A stretch of DNA of 64,000 nucleotides from Hymenobacter piscis. Its GTDB lineage: Bacteria > Bacteroidota > Bacteroidia > Cytophagales > Hymenobacteraceae. A model generated the notes under the pieces. The model saw nothing but the letters and a program-made list of their open reading frames with translations, was not told the origin of the DNA and searched no databases. The DNA is taken from assembly GCF_018760735.1 (NCBI RefSeq), contig NZ_JAHHZN010000004.1:62001-126000 (forward strand). Reading direction: 5' to 3'. Shown piece by piece: positions 15,656 through 24,400 of the stretch (its first letter is position 1; every line of letters begins with the position of its first letter). Both the position numbers and the translations under genes were made by a program.

Positions 15656-17213
15656 CCGGCGGGGCCTGGGCCTGAATCCAGGTGCGGATGACGTCGAGGG
15701 CGGCGCTGGCGAAGACGGGGGAGGGCTGGCCGTCGATGAGGGGCCACTCCGTGATGGGGGCCTGGAAGAAGTGGTTGAGGCCCTCGAGGCGGCGGGCTTC
15801 CACCGCTTTGCCCTTAAGGCCTTTTTCGAGCACGCTCAGGTTGGCACTGGCATTTACCACCACATCATCGGCGCCGTGCACCAGCAGCACCGGGCACTGC
15901 ACCTGGGCCAGCTCCCGCTGCGGGTAGAAGTGCAGGTAGGTGCGCACCCAAGGCGTGGTCAGGCGGGTGGCGGCGTTGGCGTAGGCTGAGTCGGGCAGGC
16001 CGGGGGTGCTCTGGCGCAGGGCGTTGGCCACCAGCTTCTGGGCCAGCTCGTCGGTGAGGTTCTGGCGCACCAGTTCCAGCAGGGGGCGTTGCTGTTTGGC
16101 CAGGGCATCAAGGCGCTTTTTCTCCTCTATTTTCTGCCGCAGGTATTGCTGCTCTTCCTGAATCTGGATCTGGGCAGCGTTGGCCCCGCTGGCGCGCATC
16201 TTCTCGATTTTCTGCTGGGTAGCCACGTTTTCGGCGTTCTGCCGGCGTTGGAGCTGGTGCAGGAGGGTATCGGCCACGGCCGCGGGGCGGCCCAGCCCCA
16301 GCTGGGTGCTGAGTACATCAATGCCGGGCAGACCGGCCGCGGCCAGCGTTACCACGAAGGCGGGGGGCAGGGGACGGGCAGCCGCCAGCAGCGCAATATT
16401 ACCGCCTTCGCCGTGGCCCAGCAAACCCAAGTGGCCGGCATCCAGCAGCTCCTGAGTGCGCAGAAAAGCCAGGGCTGCCTGGGCATCGCGCACCCGGTCT
16501 TCGGGGCTGGCCAAGGCGCTTTGGCCCTGCGAGCCCTCCACGCCCCGGTCGTGCAGGCGCAGAACGGCCACGCCGCGTCGGGTCAGGTGGTCGGCCACGC
16601 CGCCCAGCAGCTTGTAGGCGCCGTACTGGCCGTCCTGGTTCTGCGGGCCCCAGTCGGAGAGCAGCGCCACGGCCGGGAAGGGCCCGGCCCCGGCCGGAAT
16701 GGTGAGTGTGCCTTTCAGGGAAATCTGGTCGGCTTCATTGCGCACCGTTACCTCCTGCACGCGGTAGGGCGGCGGGAAGCGGAAGGTTTTGGGCGGGGCC
16801 GCGGGCGGGGGCACGAACGACAGCGTGAGAGCCGCCTGGTAGCCGGGCTGGCTCCAGGTGCCCACCAGCTGGTTTTCGGCCGTGCGCAGGCCCTTGAAAC
16901 GGCAGCCCACCTGCTCGGCAAAGAATACGACCGTGTCGCCGTGCTGTTCTACCAGGGTGGGGATGCGGTTAATGCGCTGGGGCGCCACATTGAGCACGGC
17001 AAACCGGTTGCCGCTGGCCAGTTCCGTGACAATAATCTGGATGGGCAGACTGCCCCCGGGTACGGTCAGGGGGCCCTTCCATTCCCCTTCCAGGGAATAC
17101 TTGCCCGGACTCTGCGCACCGGCCAGCCCGGGCAGCAGCAGCAACGTCAGCAGCAGCATAGCCCGCCCGACGTAGTTTCTGAGTGCAGGAAAGCAGGTAG
17201 GAGGCATCATCAT
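15648..17213 (-). CDS. Secreted alpha/beta hydrolase with altered nucleophile elbow
   Basis: 521 aa with a signal peptide (about 1-34, ending LAGAQ). A lipocalin-like beta domain (about 38-140) is followed by an alpha/beta hydrolase of the dienelactone/acyl-peptidase type (about 155-515). The usual GHSEGG elbow reads LLGHGEGGNIALL: the Ser codon AGC is GGC here. The acid (LLVHGADDVVV) and histidine (LEGLNHFF) members remain. A lid rich in Gln/Lys/Glu helices (RRQNAENVATQQKIEKMRAS) lies between. Relatives with Ser act on esters or peptides; this copy may be inactive or repurposed. The gene's last codons are formed by the adjacent composite repeat. Confidence 0.85.
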   Translation of the reverse strand: MMMPPTCFPALRNYVGRAMLLLTLLLLPGLAGAQSPGKYSLEGEWKGPLTVPGGSLPIQIIVTELASGNRFAVLNVAPQRINRIPTLVEQHGDTVVFFAEQVGCRFKGLRTAENQLVGTWSQPGYQAALTLSFVPPPAAPPKTFRFPPPYRVQEVTVRNEADQISLKGTLTIPAGAGPFPAVALLSDWGPQNQDGQYGAYKLLGGVADHLTRRGVAVLRLHDRGVEGSQGQSALASPEDRVRDAQAALAFLRTQELLDAGHLGLLGHGEGGNIALLAAARPLPPAFVVTLAAAGLPGIDVLSTQLGLGRPAAVADTLLHQLQRRQNAENVATQQKIEKMRASGANAAQIQIQEEQQYLRQKIEEKKRLDALAKQQRPLLELVRQNLTDELAQKLVANALRQSTPGLPDSAYANAATRLTTPWVRTYLHFYPQRELAQVQCPVLLVHGADDVVVNASANLSVLEKGLKGKAVEARRLEGLNHFFQAPITEWPLIDGQPSPVFASAALDVIRTWIQAQAPPVK

Positions 17214-17297
17214 CGGGCAGAAAGCAACTAGGTAGAGAAGGACGTAAGCAGGAGGGAAAGATAGCGGAATCAGTAAGCGGTAAGCGAGGCGGCCAGT

Positions 17298-18281
17298 TTA
17301 GGGCAGCAGCACGCGGTTAATCACGTGCACCGTTCCATTAACACACTGCACATCGGGAATCACCATGCTCGCCGCGGCCGTATTGCCGGCGCCCTGCACC
17401 GGGAGCACCCCGTCGGTGAAAGCGCCCAGCTTGAGCGTGCCGCCGCCCAGGGTCCGGAGCGTGCCATTCTCGGGCAGCTCAGGCGTGAACTGGCCGCCCG
17501 GCACGACGTGATTGAGCAACACGGCCGTGACGGTGGCCTTGGGCAGGCGGCGAATATCGGCGGGCACGTTCAGGGGCACGCCCAGCAGGATGCCCAGGTC
17601 GCGGAACGCCTGGTCGGTGGGGGCAAACACGGTGAGCTGAGGGCTGCCGGGCGAGGCCGAAAGGGCGCCGGCCAGGTCGGCGTAGAGCACGGCTTCTACC
17701 AGGAAGCTCAGCTCGGGGGTGGTAAATACCTGGGCTTCCTTGAGGGCAATGGCCGATTGCACAATGTCGGCCCCGGTGGCCAGCAGCACCTTGTCGATGG
17801 GGTGCACGGTACCGTTGGCGGCTTTCACATCGGTGGCCAGCAGGCGGGAGCCGTTCACGTAGCGTACGCCGTTGCGCTCTATAATGCGCCGGTCCACCGT
17901 CAGCAGTGAGCCCGACGCTGAGCCGGGCGTGAGGCTGCTGCCGGGCAGGTTGCCATTGGCCACGTGGTAGAGCAGGGTGCTGGTCAGGAAATCCTTGTTG
18001 AGTCCCGTCAGGTCGGCGGCCGAGCGCAGGCCCAGGCGGGCGAAGGCGGCATTGGTGGGGGCAAATACAGTGAAATTGCCGCTGGCGTCATTTGGATTTT
18101 TATTCGAAAGCACGCCCGCTACTCCGCCGCGTACAGCTGCGTCTTCCAATAATTGGAAATCCGGATTGAGCACGGCAATGCTGGCAATGGAAGGATCGGC
18201 CTCCTGTTTGTCGGAGCAGGCGGTGAGCGAGCAGCTGGCAGCCAGCAAAATCCCGAAAGTGGTGGTAAATAGGTTTTTCAT
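17298..18281 (-). CDS. FAS1 (fasciclin) double-domain lipoprotein
   Basis: 327 aa. A lipoprotein signal with lipobox LTAC (Cys22). Two fasciclin domains follow (about 33-175 and 182-327), each with the H1 box (FTVFAPTNAAFARLG; LTVFAPTDQAFRDLG) and the H2-like end (NGTVHPIDKVLL; NGTVHVINRVLLP). FAS1 proteins mediate adhesion or bind surface ligands; as a lipoprotein this is anchored in the outer membrane. It is transcribed divergently from the outer-membrane protein at 18518, with a striking inverted repeat between them. Confidence 0.93.
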   Translation of the reverse strand: MKNLFTTTFGILLAASCSLTACSDKQEADPSIASIAVLNPDFQLLEDAAVRGGVAGVLSNKNPNDASGNFTVFAPTNAAFARLGLRSAADLTGLNKDFLTSTLLYHVANGNLPGSSLTPGSASGSLLTVDRRIIERNGVRYVNGSRLLATDVKAANGTVHPIDKVLLATGADIVQSAIALKEAQVFTTPELSFLVEAVLYADLAGALSASPGSPQLTVFAPTDQAFRDLGILLGVPLNVPADIRRLPKATVTAVLLNHVVPGGQFTPELPENGTLRTLGGGTLKLGAFTDGVLPVQGAGNTAAASMVIPDVQCVNGTVHVINRVLLP

Positions 18282-18314
18282 AGGATGAGGGAGCTTTTTG
18301 TGTGTCTTTCAGCT

Positions 18315-18423
18315 ACTTTTGCTGACAAGCTCGGGTACTAACGAAAACAAAAGTTCACCGGTTTTATGGGATTAGCAAACCAACTGAACTTTTGTTTTCG
18401 TAGGTCAGTCGAAAAGCAAAAGT
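18315..18423. promoter_or_regulatory. Divergent control region: 17-bp inverted repeat and four CAAAAGT heptamers
   Basis: ACGAAAACAAAAGTTCA (18341-18357) is repeated as an exact inverted copy at 18385-18401 with a 27-base spacer. The heptamer CAAAAGT/ACTTTTG occurs at 18315, 18348, 18388 and 18417 in alternating orientation. TACTTTTG at 18314 fits the Bacteroidota -7 consensus TAnnTTTG. It probably contains the divergent promoters and an operator for both flanking genes. Confidence 0.6.
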
Positions 18424-18517
18424 CCCTGATTTTGATTTGCTGATTCAAAATGGGAATTGTGTTTTTTTGATTCGCGTTAACCTAATTCTTTTTTCGGACC
18501 CAACCTCTACCTCTTCG

Positions 18518-19402
18518 ATGAACACCTTCTACTTCTCGCCCATTGCGGCCATTTTACTGCTGAGCGCAGTGACTACCCAGGCTCAGAGCTTGAGCAGCGG
18601 CTTTCTGCCGGGTAAAAAACACGGGTCCATTTCGGTTTCTACCACTCAGGAGTGGTACAAGCAGGTGTACCTGGTGCCGGAGAAAATAGACCAGGTGCCC
18701 ATATTCGACCGAATCCGGATTCAGTCGGTAAACCTGTATGCCAATTATGGTATCACCGATAAGATTGAGGCCGTGGTGAGCCTGCCCTTCGTGCGCTCCG
18801 AGGGCCACGCCAGCCCGCAGGTGCTCCAGGACGGCAATTATACCAATGTGCGCCAGGGCCTGCAGGACGTGACGGGCCTGCTCAAGTTCAAGGGCTATTC
18901 CACGGAGCTGGGCAGCAGCATTCTGAACCTGCTGGGCGTGGTGAGCGTGAGCACGCCGGCCAGCAACTACAAGAACGAGCAGGGCCTGGAGTACATCATT
19001 GCCATCGGCAACGGCGCTACCAAGGTCTCGACCTCCGGTATTGCCCACCTGCAGACGGCCTCCGGTGTGTTCGTCACGGGCCAGACGGGCTATAGTGTGC
19101 GCTCGGGCCGGGTACCCAATGCCTTCCTGGCCGAGGCCAAGGTAGGCTACGCCGGGCCGCTGTTTTACGTCGATGGCTGGGTGTCGTATCAGAAATCGGC
19201 CAGTTCCGGCACCGACATCCTGCAACCCGGCTTCGACAACTTCTTCCCCGCCACCCGCGTCGATTTCACCCGCGTGGGCCTGAGCGCCTTCCGGCCCCTG
19301 GCCCAGGGGTTCGGGCTGGTACTGGGTGCCAGCACCTACGTCGGCGGCCGCAACGTGGGCAAATCCACCGGCCTGACCGGCGGCCTGGCGTATAATTTCT
19401 AG
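18518..19402 (+). CDS. Outer-membrane beta-barrel-like protein, unknown function
   Basis: 294 aa starting MNTFYFSPIAAILLLSAVTT with a signal peptide cut after TQAQ (about residue 23). The body has alternating amphipathic strands separated by short turns, an LYANYGITDKIEAVVSLPFV segment as in transporter-like barrels, and a typical C-terminal hydrophobic/aromatic end (GGLAYNF). It resembles the small family of Bacteroidota barrel proteins that read 'DKIE...SLPFVRS'. Substrate unknown. The divergent FAS1 gene suggests shared regulation. The in-frame TTG 27 codons earlier is rejected because the signal peptide begins here. Confidence 0.7.
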   Translation: MNTFYFSPIAAILLLSAVTTQAQSLSSGFLPGKKHGSISVSTTQEWYKQVYLVPEKIDQVPIFDRIRIQSVNLYANYGITDKIEAVVSLPFVRSEGHASPQVLQDGNYTNVRQGLQDVTGLLKFKGYSTELGSSILNLLGVVSVSTPASNYKNEQGLEYIIAIGNGATKVSTSGIAHLQTASGVFVTGQTGYSVRSGRVPNAFLAEAKVGYAGPLFYVDGWVSYQKSASSGTDILQPGFDNFFPATRVDFTRVGLSAFRPLAQGFGLVLGASTYVGGRNVGKSTGLTGGLAYNF

Positions 19403-19540
19403 TTGCCGGTTATCAGTTGTCAGTTGATAGTTGTTGGTTGTCGGTGTCCAGTTGCCAGTTTGTCCTTATAGCCATCAACCAACAACTAATAACCAACAAC
19501 TGACAACCAACAACTGACAACCAACAACTCTCAACCAATA
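19403..19540. repeat. Heptamer (GTTGTCA) tandem repeat spacer with inverted arms
   Basis: Begins on the base after the stop codon. The plus-strand words GTTGTCAGTTGATAGTTGTTGG are followed about 40 bases later by their complement AACAACTGACAACCAACAACTG. It can fold into a long hairpin. The same words occur before and after SelO and within the large ATPase gene. Confidence 0.7.
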
Positions 19541-19649
19541 GCCAACGAGCCCTGCCATCCGTGGCGGGGCTTTTTCGTATGCCGTTGCGGGGGCGGGCCG
19601 TACCTTCGCCTGCGTCCGTTCTCTACTTCCACCACCCTTCCTTTTCCGC

Positions 19650-21062
19650 ATGACGATGACCACCTCCCGCCTCGAGCACGATTTCCTGGGCGAACGAACC
19701 ATTCCGGCCGACGCTTACTACGGCATCCAGACGCTGCGCGCCCTCGAAAACTTCGCCATTACCGGTATTCCGCTCAAATCGGAGCCGCTGTTTGTGCAGG
19801 CGCTGGCTTACGTGAAAAAGGCCGCCGCCCTGGCCAACCACGACCTGGGCGTGCTGCCCGCCCCCATTGCCGACGCCATCGCGCAGGCCTGCGACCGGGT
19901 AGCCAGCGGGGAGTTCGACGACCAGTTTCTGACCGATATGATTCAGGGCGGGGCCGGCACGTCGGTGAACATGAACGCCAACGAGGTCATTGCCAACGTG
20001 GCCCTCGAAATCATGGGTCATGCCAAGGGCGAATATCAGTTCTGCCACCCCAACAACCACGTCAACTGCTCCCAGAGTACCAACGACGCCTACCCCACGG
20101 CTTTCCGCATCGCGCTCAGTCATAAGCTGGTGGGCTACAGCCAGGTGCTGGGCGAGTTGGCCGAGGCCTTCGGGGCCAAGGGCGAGGAGTTCCGCGACGT
20201 GCTTAAAATGGGCCGCACCCAACTCCAGGACGCCGTGCCCATGAGCATGGGCGACGAGTTTCGGGCCTTCGCCACCAACCTGCGCGAGGAGCTCTCCCGC
20301 ATCGAGGATTCGCGCCGCCTTATCAGCGAAATCAACATGGGCGCCACGGCCATCGGCACCGGCCTGAACGCGCCCCAGGGCTACGCCGAGCTGGTCACCA
20401 GGCACCTGAGCCGCATCAGCGGGCTGGATTTGGTGCTGGCCGGCGACCTGTTCGAGGCCACCTACGATACGGGCGCCTACGTGCAGCTCTCGGGCGTGCT
20501 CAAGCGCACGGCCGTGAAGCTGAGCAAAATCTGCAACGACTTGCGCCTGCTCTCCTCGGGCCCCCGCTGCGGCATCAACGAAATCAACCTGCCCGCCCTG
20601 CAGCCCGGTTCCAGCATCATGCCCGGCAAGGTAAATCCGGTGGTGCCCGAGGTAGTCAACCAGACGGCTTTCTACGTCATCGGGGCCGATCTGACGGTGA
20701 CTATGGCCGCCGAGGGCGGGCAGCTCCAGCTTAACGTAATGGAGCCCGTCATCAGCTTCGCCCTGTTCACCAGCATCAGCTACATGACCAACGCCTGCCG
20801 TACGCTGCGCGAAAAGTGCGTGGTGGGCATCACGGCCAATAAGGAACACGCCGAGCGTCTGGTGCTGGGCAGCATCGGCATTGTTACCCAGCTCAACCCC
20901 GTGCTGGGCTACGAGGCCTCGTCGGAAATTGCCAAGGAAGCCCTCAAAACCGGAAAATCGGTGTACGACATTGCCGTGACGGAACGCCGCCTCCTGTCCC
21001 AGCAGAAGTGGGATGAAATCTTCACCTTCGAAAACCTCATCCGCCCGGACTTTATCCGGTAA
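19650..21062 (+). CDS. aspA: Aspartate ammonia-lyase
   Basis: 470 aa, full length. A fumarase/aspartase-superfamily enzyme that releases ammonia from L-aspartate to give fumarate. It shows the superfamily signature GSSIMPGKVNPVVPE (catalytic Ser loop, about 318-332), GGAGTSVNMNANEVIAN, and the substrate-binding SQSTNDAYPTAFR. The aspartase rather than fumarase choice rests on the N-terminal RLEHDFLGERTIPADAYYGIQTLRALENF, typical of AspA. Cytoplasmic, tetrameric in the family. A single gene with its own strong terminator. The start MTMTTSRLEHDF gives the usual length. Confidence 0.94.
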   Translation: MTMTTSRLEHDFLGERTIPADAYYGIQTLRALENFAITGIPLKSEPLFVQALAYVKKAAALANHDLGVLPAPIADAIAQACDRVASGEFDDQFLTDMIQGGAGTSVNMNANEVIANVALEIMGHAKGEYQFCHPNNHVNCSQSTNDAYPTAFRIALSHKLVGYSQVLGELAEAFGAKGEEFRDVLKMGRTQLQDAVPMSMGDEFRAFATNLREELSRIEDSRRLISEINMGATAIGTGLNAPQGYAELVTRHLSRISGLDLVLAGDLFEATYDTGAYVQLSGVLKRTAVKLSKICNDLRLLSSGPRCGINEINLPALQPGSSIMPGKVNPVVPEVVNQTAFYVIGADLTVTMAAEGGQLQLNVMEPVISFALFTSISYMTNACRTLREKCVVGITANKEHAERLVLGSIGIVTQLNPVLGYEASSEIAKEALKTGKSVYDIAVTERRLLSQQKWDEIFTFENLIRPDFIR

Positions 21063-21086
21063 GCTGCCATTTCTAATCAGTAAGGC

Positions 21087-21135
21087 AGCGCAAACGCCGC
21101 CTGCTCCTGTTGGGGCAGGCGGCGTTTGCGCTTTT
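21087..21135 (+). terminator. Strong intrinsic terminator of aspA
   Basis: An 18-bp perfect stem (AGCGCAAACGCCGCCTGC with its complement), 10-base loop and TTTT tail. Confidence 0.92.
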
Positions 21136-21324
21136 GGAATACTGAATAGCAATCATGTTGAAGTTGGCGTCAGCAGTAATAAGGAATGAGCAGCCAGCGC
21201 CGAACTCTGGGGCAGGAAAGCCAAACTGGTATGTAGCAGCCCTGGCTTTAACACACTGGCAATCAAAAGGCCACATTTTGCTGCCATCTGGGCGGTTTAT
21301 GCTCTTGTTTGCAATACTTTATTC

Positions 21325-21332
21325 TACTTTTG
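21325..21332 (+). promoter_or_regulatory. Likely Bacteroidota-type promoter of the T9SS protein
   Basis: TACTTTTG matches the TAnnTTTG -7 element exactly, with TTG/TTTG words 13-20 bases upstream. It leaves a leader of about 145 bases before the ATG at 21487. The 21136-21324 stretch holds no supported gene. Confidence 0.5.
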
Positions 21333-21486
21333 CGTCTGTCACGAGATAAGTATCTGATTACTTGGTCTTAACCGCATTGCGGCCCTTTGGCTGATTTTTC
21401 AAGGAGTGATCCGTTGTTTTCAGGCATTACGCAGTTGCTTCACCCTTCTTTCGCACCTTTCCATTAACCTATAAAGCCGTTCCTGC

Positions 21487-24400
21487 ATGAAAGCACGTTT
21501 AATCACTTGGCTCAGCAGTCCGCTGAACCGCACTCTAAGGGCTCAACCCGAAGGGCTAGGAACTGTACTGCGCCTGTTTCTGGTACTAATGACGCTGGGC
21601 GCAGGCCTGAACGCCCAAGCCCAGACTTCCTGCACCTCCACCAGTACCCTGGATTTCACTTCAGCCAGTTACAACGGCAATTGGGCGAATCGGAGTGCAA
21701 CGGCGGTTCCTGTGGGCTCACAACTGACGACAATAAGTACGGGTGCGCTTGTCTCTGGCAATGGCACTGCTTCTCTTGCCGTTGATAATTCATTTGGTTC
21801 TCAACTATTATCCTGGGATACCAACTACGCCACTACTTCAACTAACACGTCTACCATCACCTTCACGTTCAACCGGCCAGTAACCAACGTGCAGATCCGC
21901 GTGGCGGATATTGACCGGGCAAACAATGGCGACAATGATGGCTACGTTGACCGCGTAACGTTTACCGGGGCTAACGGCGGTGCGGCAGTTACACCGGTGC
22001 TGACGAAATCCGGCAGTAACGACGCAAGTGTCTCTATCAGCGGAAACGTAGCTAGGGGAGTCCTTACAAATCCTACTGCTCTTAACTCCATTGTAACGGC
22101 TACGTATGAACTACCCATTACAACATTAACATTGGTCTACGATGGGAATGCTACAAGCCGCAATAACCCTAATGCTCAGGCCATCGGCATTCAGCGGATA
22201 ACCTTCTGTGCGGCTCCGCCAAAGGCCGTGGACGATGCAGCCACCGTGAGCTATACCTCTACGGCGGCGCTGAACGTGCTGGGCAATGACCAGATTGATA
22301 ATGCGGCGCTGGCTCCCACTACGGTGGACCTCGATGCTGCCACGACCGGTGTACAAAATACCGTTACAGCGGCTAATGGGATTGTATACTTGGCTAATCC
22401 TGCAGGGGCTATTACCTTCACCAACCCGGGTAACTACGTTGGTACCAGCGTTCTTACGTATTCCGTGGCCGATGCCAACGGGCAGCGGTCAAATAATGCC
22501 ACGCTGACACTCACGCTCACCAACGCAGCCCCGGTGGCCGCACCTGTAAGCACCGCGCTGCTGAGTAGTGCCCCCCGGACTCTGCTTAACGCCTTCGCTG
22601 CTACCGATGCCAACGGTGACGGAACTATTGCCAACTACAAGTTCCAGGTGCCTTCCACTACCCTGGGCTCTTTCTACACCGCACCCTCCGGCGGCACGGC
22701 CCTGGCTGCCGGCAGTCAGCAGACGCTCACTTCGGCCAACACGCTGTATTTTGACCCAAACGGTACTGGTAACGGCTCTATCACCTTCGACTACACGGCT
22801 ACTGATAACGCGGTGCCGGCGCTGACGTCCGCGGCGGCTACCTACACCATCAGTCTGGCCAACGTAGCCCCCGTCGCCGCGGCAATTTCCACCCCGGTCA
22901 TTAACAATAACGGGTCGACCACGCGGACGCAGCTGCCCGCATTTTCGGCTACCGACCCCGATGGAACCGTAGTAAACTACCAGTTCACGGTTCCGGCGGG
23001 TGGTTCCTTCTACACCACTGCAACCGGCGGAACGGCCCTGGCTGCGGGCAGTGTCCAAACGGTGGCCCCGGCACAGGCGCTCTATTACCTGCCCACCGGC
23101 TCTACTACGGCCACAGTCGCCTTTACGTACACCGCCACCGACAACGGCAGCCCCGTGGCTACCTCGGCTCCGGCCACGTACACCATCAACATCAACCAGG
23201 CGCCGGTGGCCGCTGCCCAATCGGTTACGGTGATCAAAACCGCCGGTCGGACGCTGCTGCCGGCTTTCTTTGCCACCGATGCCAATGGCAACGGCACCGT
23301 AACCAGCTACAGCATCACGCTGCCGGCCAGCACCCCATTGGGTTCTTTCTACCGGCAAGCCAGCGGCGGACCGGCTGTAACCGGGGTGCAGACGTTCACC
23401 GCCGCCCAGGCCAATTCGCTTTATTTCGAACCTGTGCCATCCGCCGCCGATGGCTCGCTGTCGTTGAGCTATACGGCCACCGATGGAACGCTCACTTCGG
23501 CACCCGCCGCTTACACGGTGGCCGTTGCGGCCAGCCGAACAATAAGCGGGCGGGTATTTGAGGACGTGAACTACGGCGGGGGCAGCGGGGCTGATTACGC
23601 CACGGCCAATGCCAGCGCCACGGCTTCCGGCTTTGCCGCCACCCAGGCTGGCAATACTGACCGCATCGGCCGGTCCGGTGTTCGGGTAGAGTTGTACCGG
23701 AATAATCTGCTGGTCTCAGCTGTCAACACGGCGGCAACCGGGGTGTATAGCTTCACGAACCTGGATCTGAACGTAACCTACACTGTGCGCGTGGTTACTA
23801 GCACCCTCACTTCGGTGCGAGGTACCCAAACTGTTGTAGCGGTGCCCACCTACATAGGCGCCGGCCCGCTGGCTAGTGAGCAGGTTGGGGGAAGCAATCC
23901 GGCGGCGGCAGATGCCGCGGCCAACAACACTAATGGTACAGCTCTGCCTGCTGCTGCCCAGGTGACCTACGCACTGGCTGGCTCAGCCGGAGCTACGAAC
24001 GTCGATTTCGGCTTCAGCTACGATGTGGTAGTTAATACCAACGATACGGGGTATGGCTCGCTCCGGCAGTTTGTGGCCAATGCCAATGCGCTGTCCAACG
24101 CGAATCTTGATCAGCGGCCATTCAACAGCAACGGGGCCGCCATGGGGCGCGATTTTCCGGCCGGTGAGGAAACGTCCATCTTCATGATTCCCGGCGGCGT
24201 AGTACTGCCAGGTCTGCGCAGTGGCCTGACCAGCCAGTTGCGCAATGCCGCCGGTACCGTAGCCTCCACCGGCAACCGGCGCGCCCTGATTAACACTACG
24301 ACCAGCCTGGCGATTACCGGCCCGGGTACCATCGTGGATGGCACTACCCAGACGACGCTGCTCGATTCGAATACCGGCCAGCTGGGCAGCGGTGGTACAG

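Noticed and set aside
21073..21276. 67-aa minus-strand frame behind aspA
   Set aside because: It starts in unique AT-richer sequence but ends through the aspA terminator; no support.
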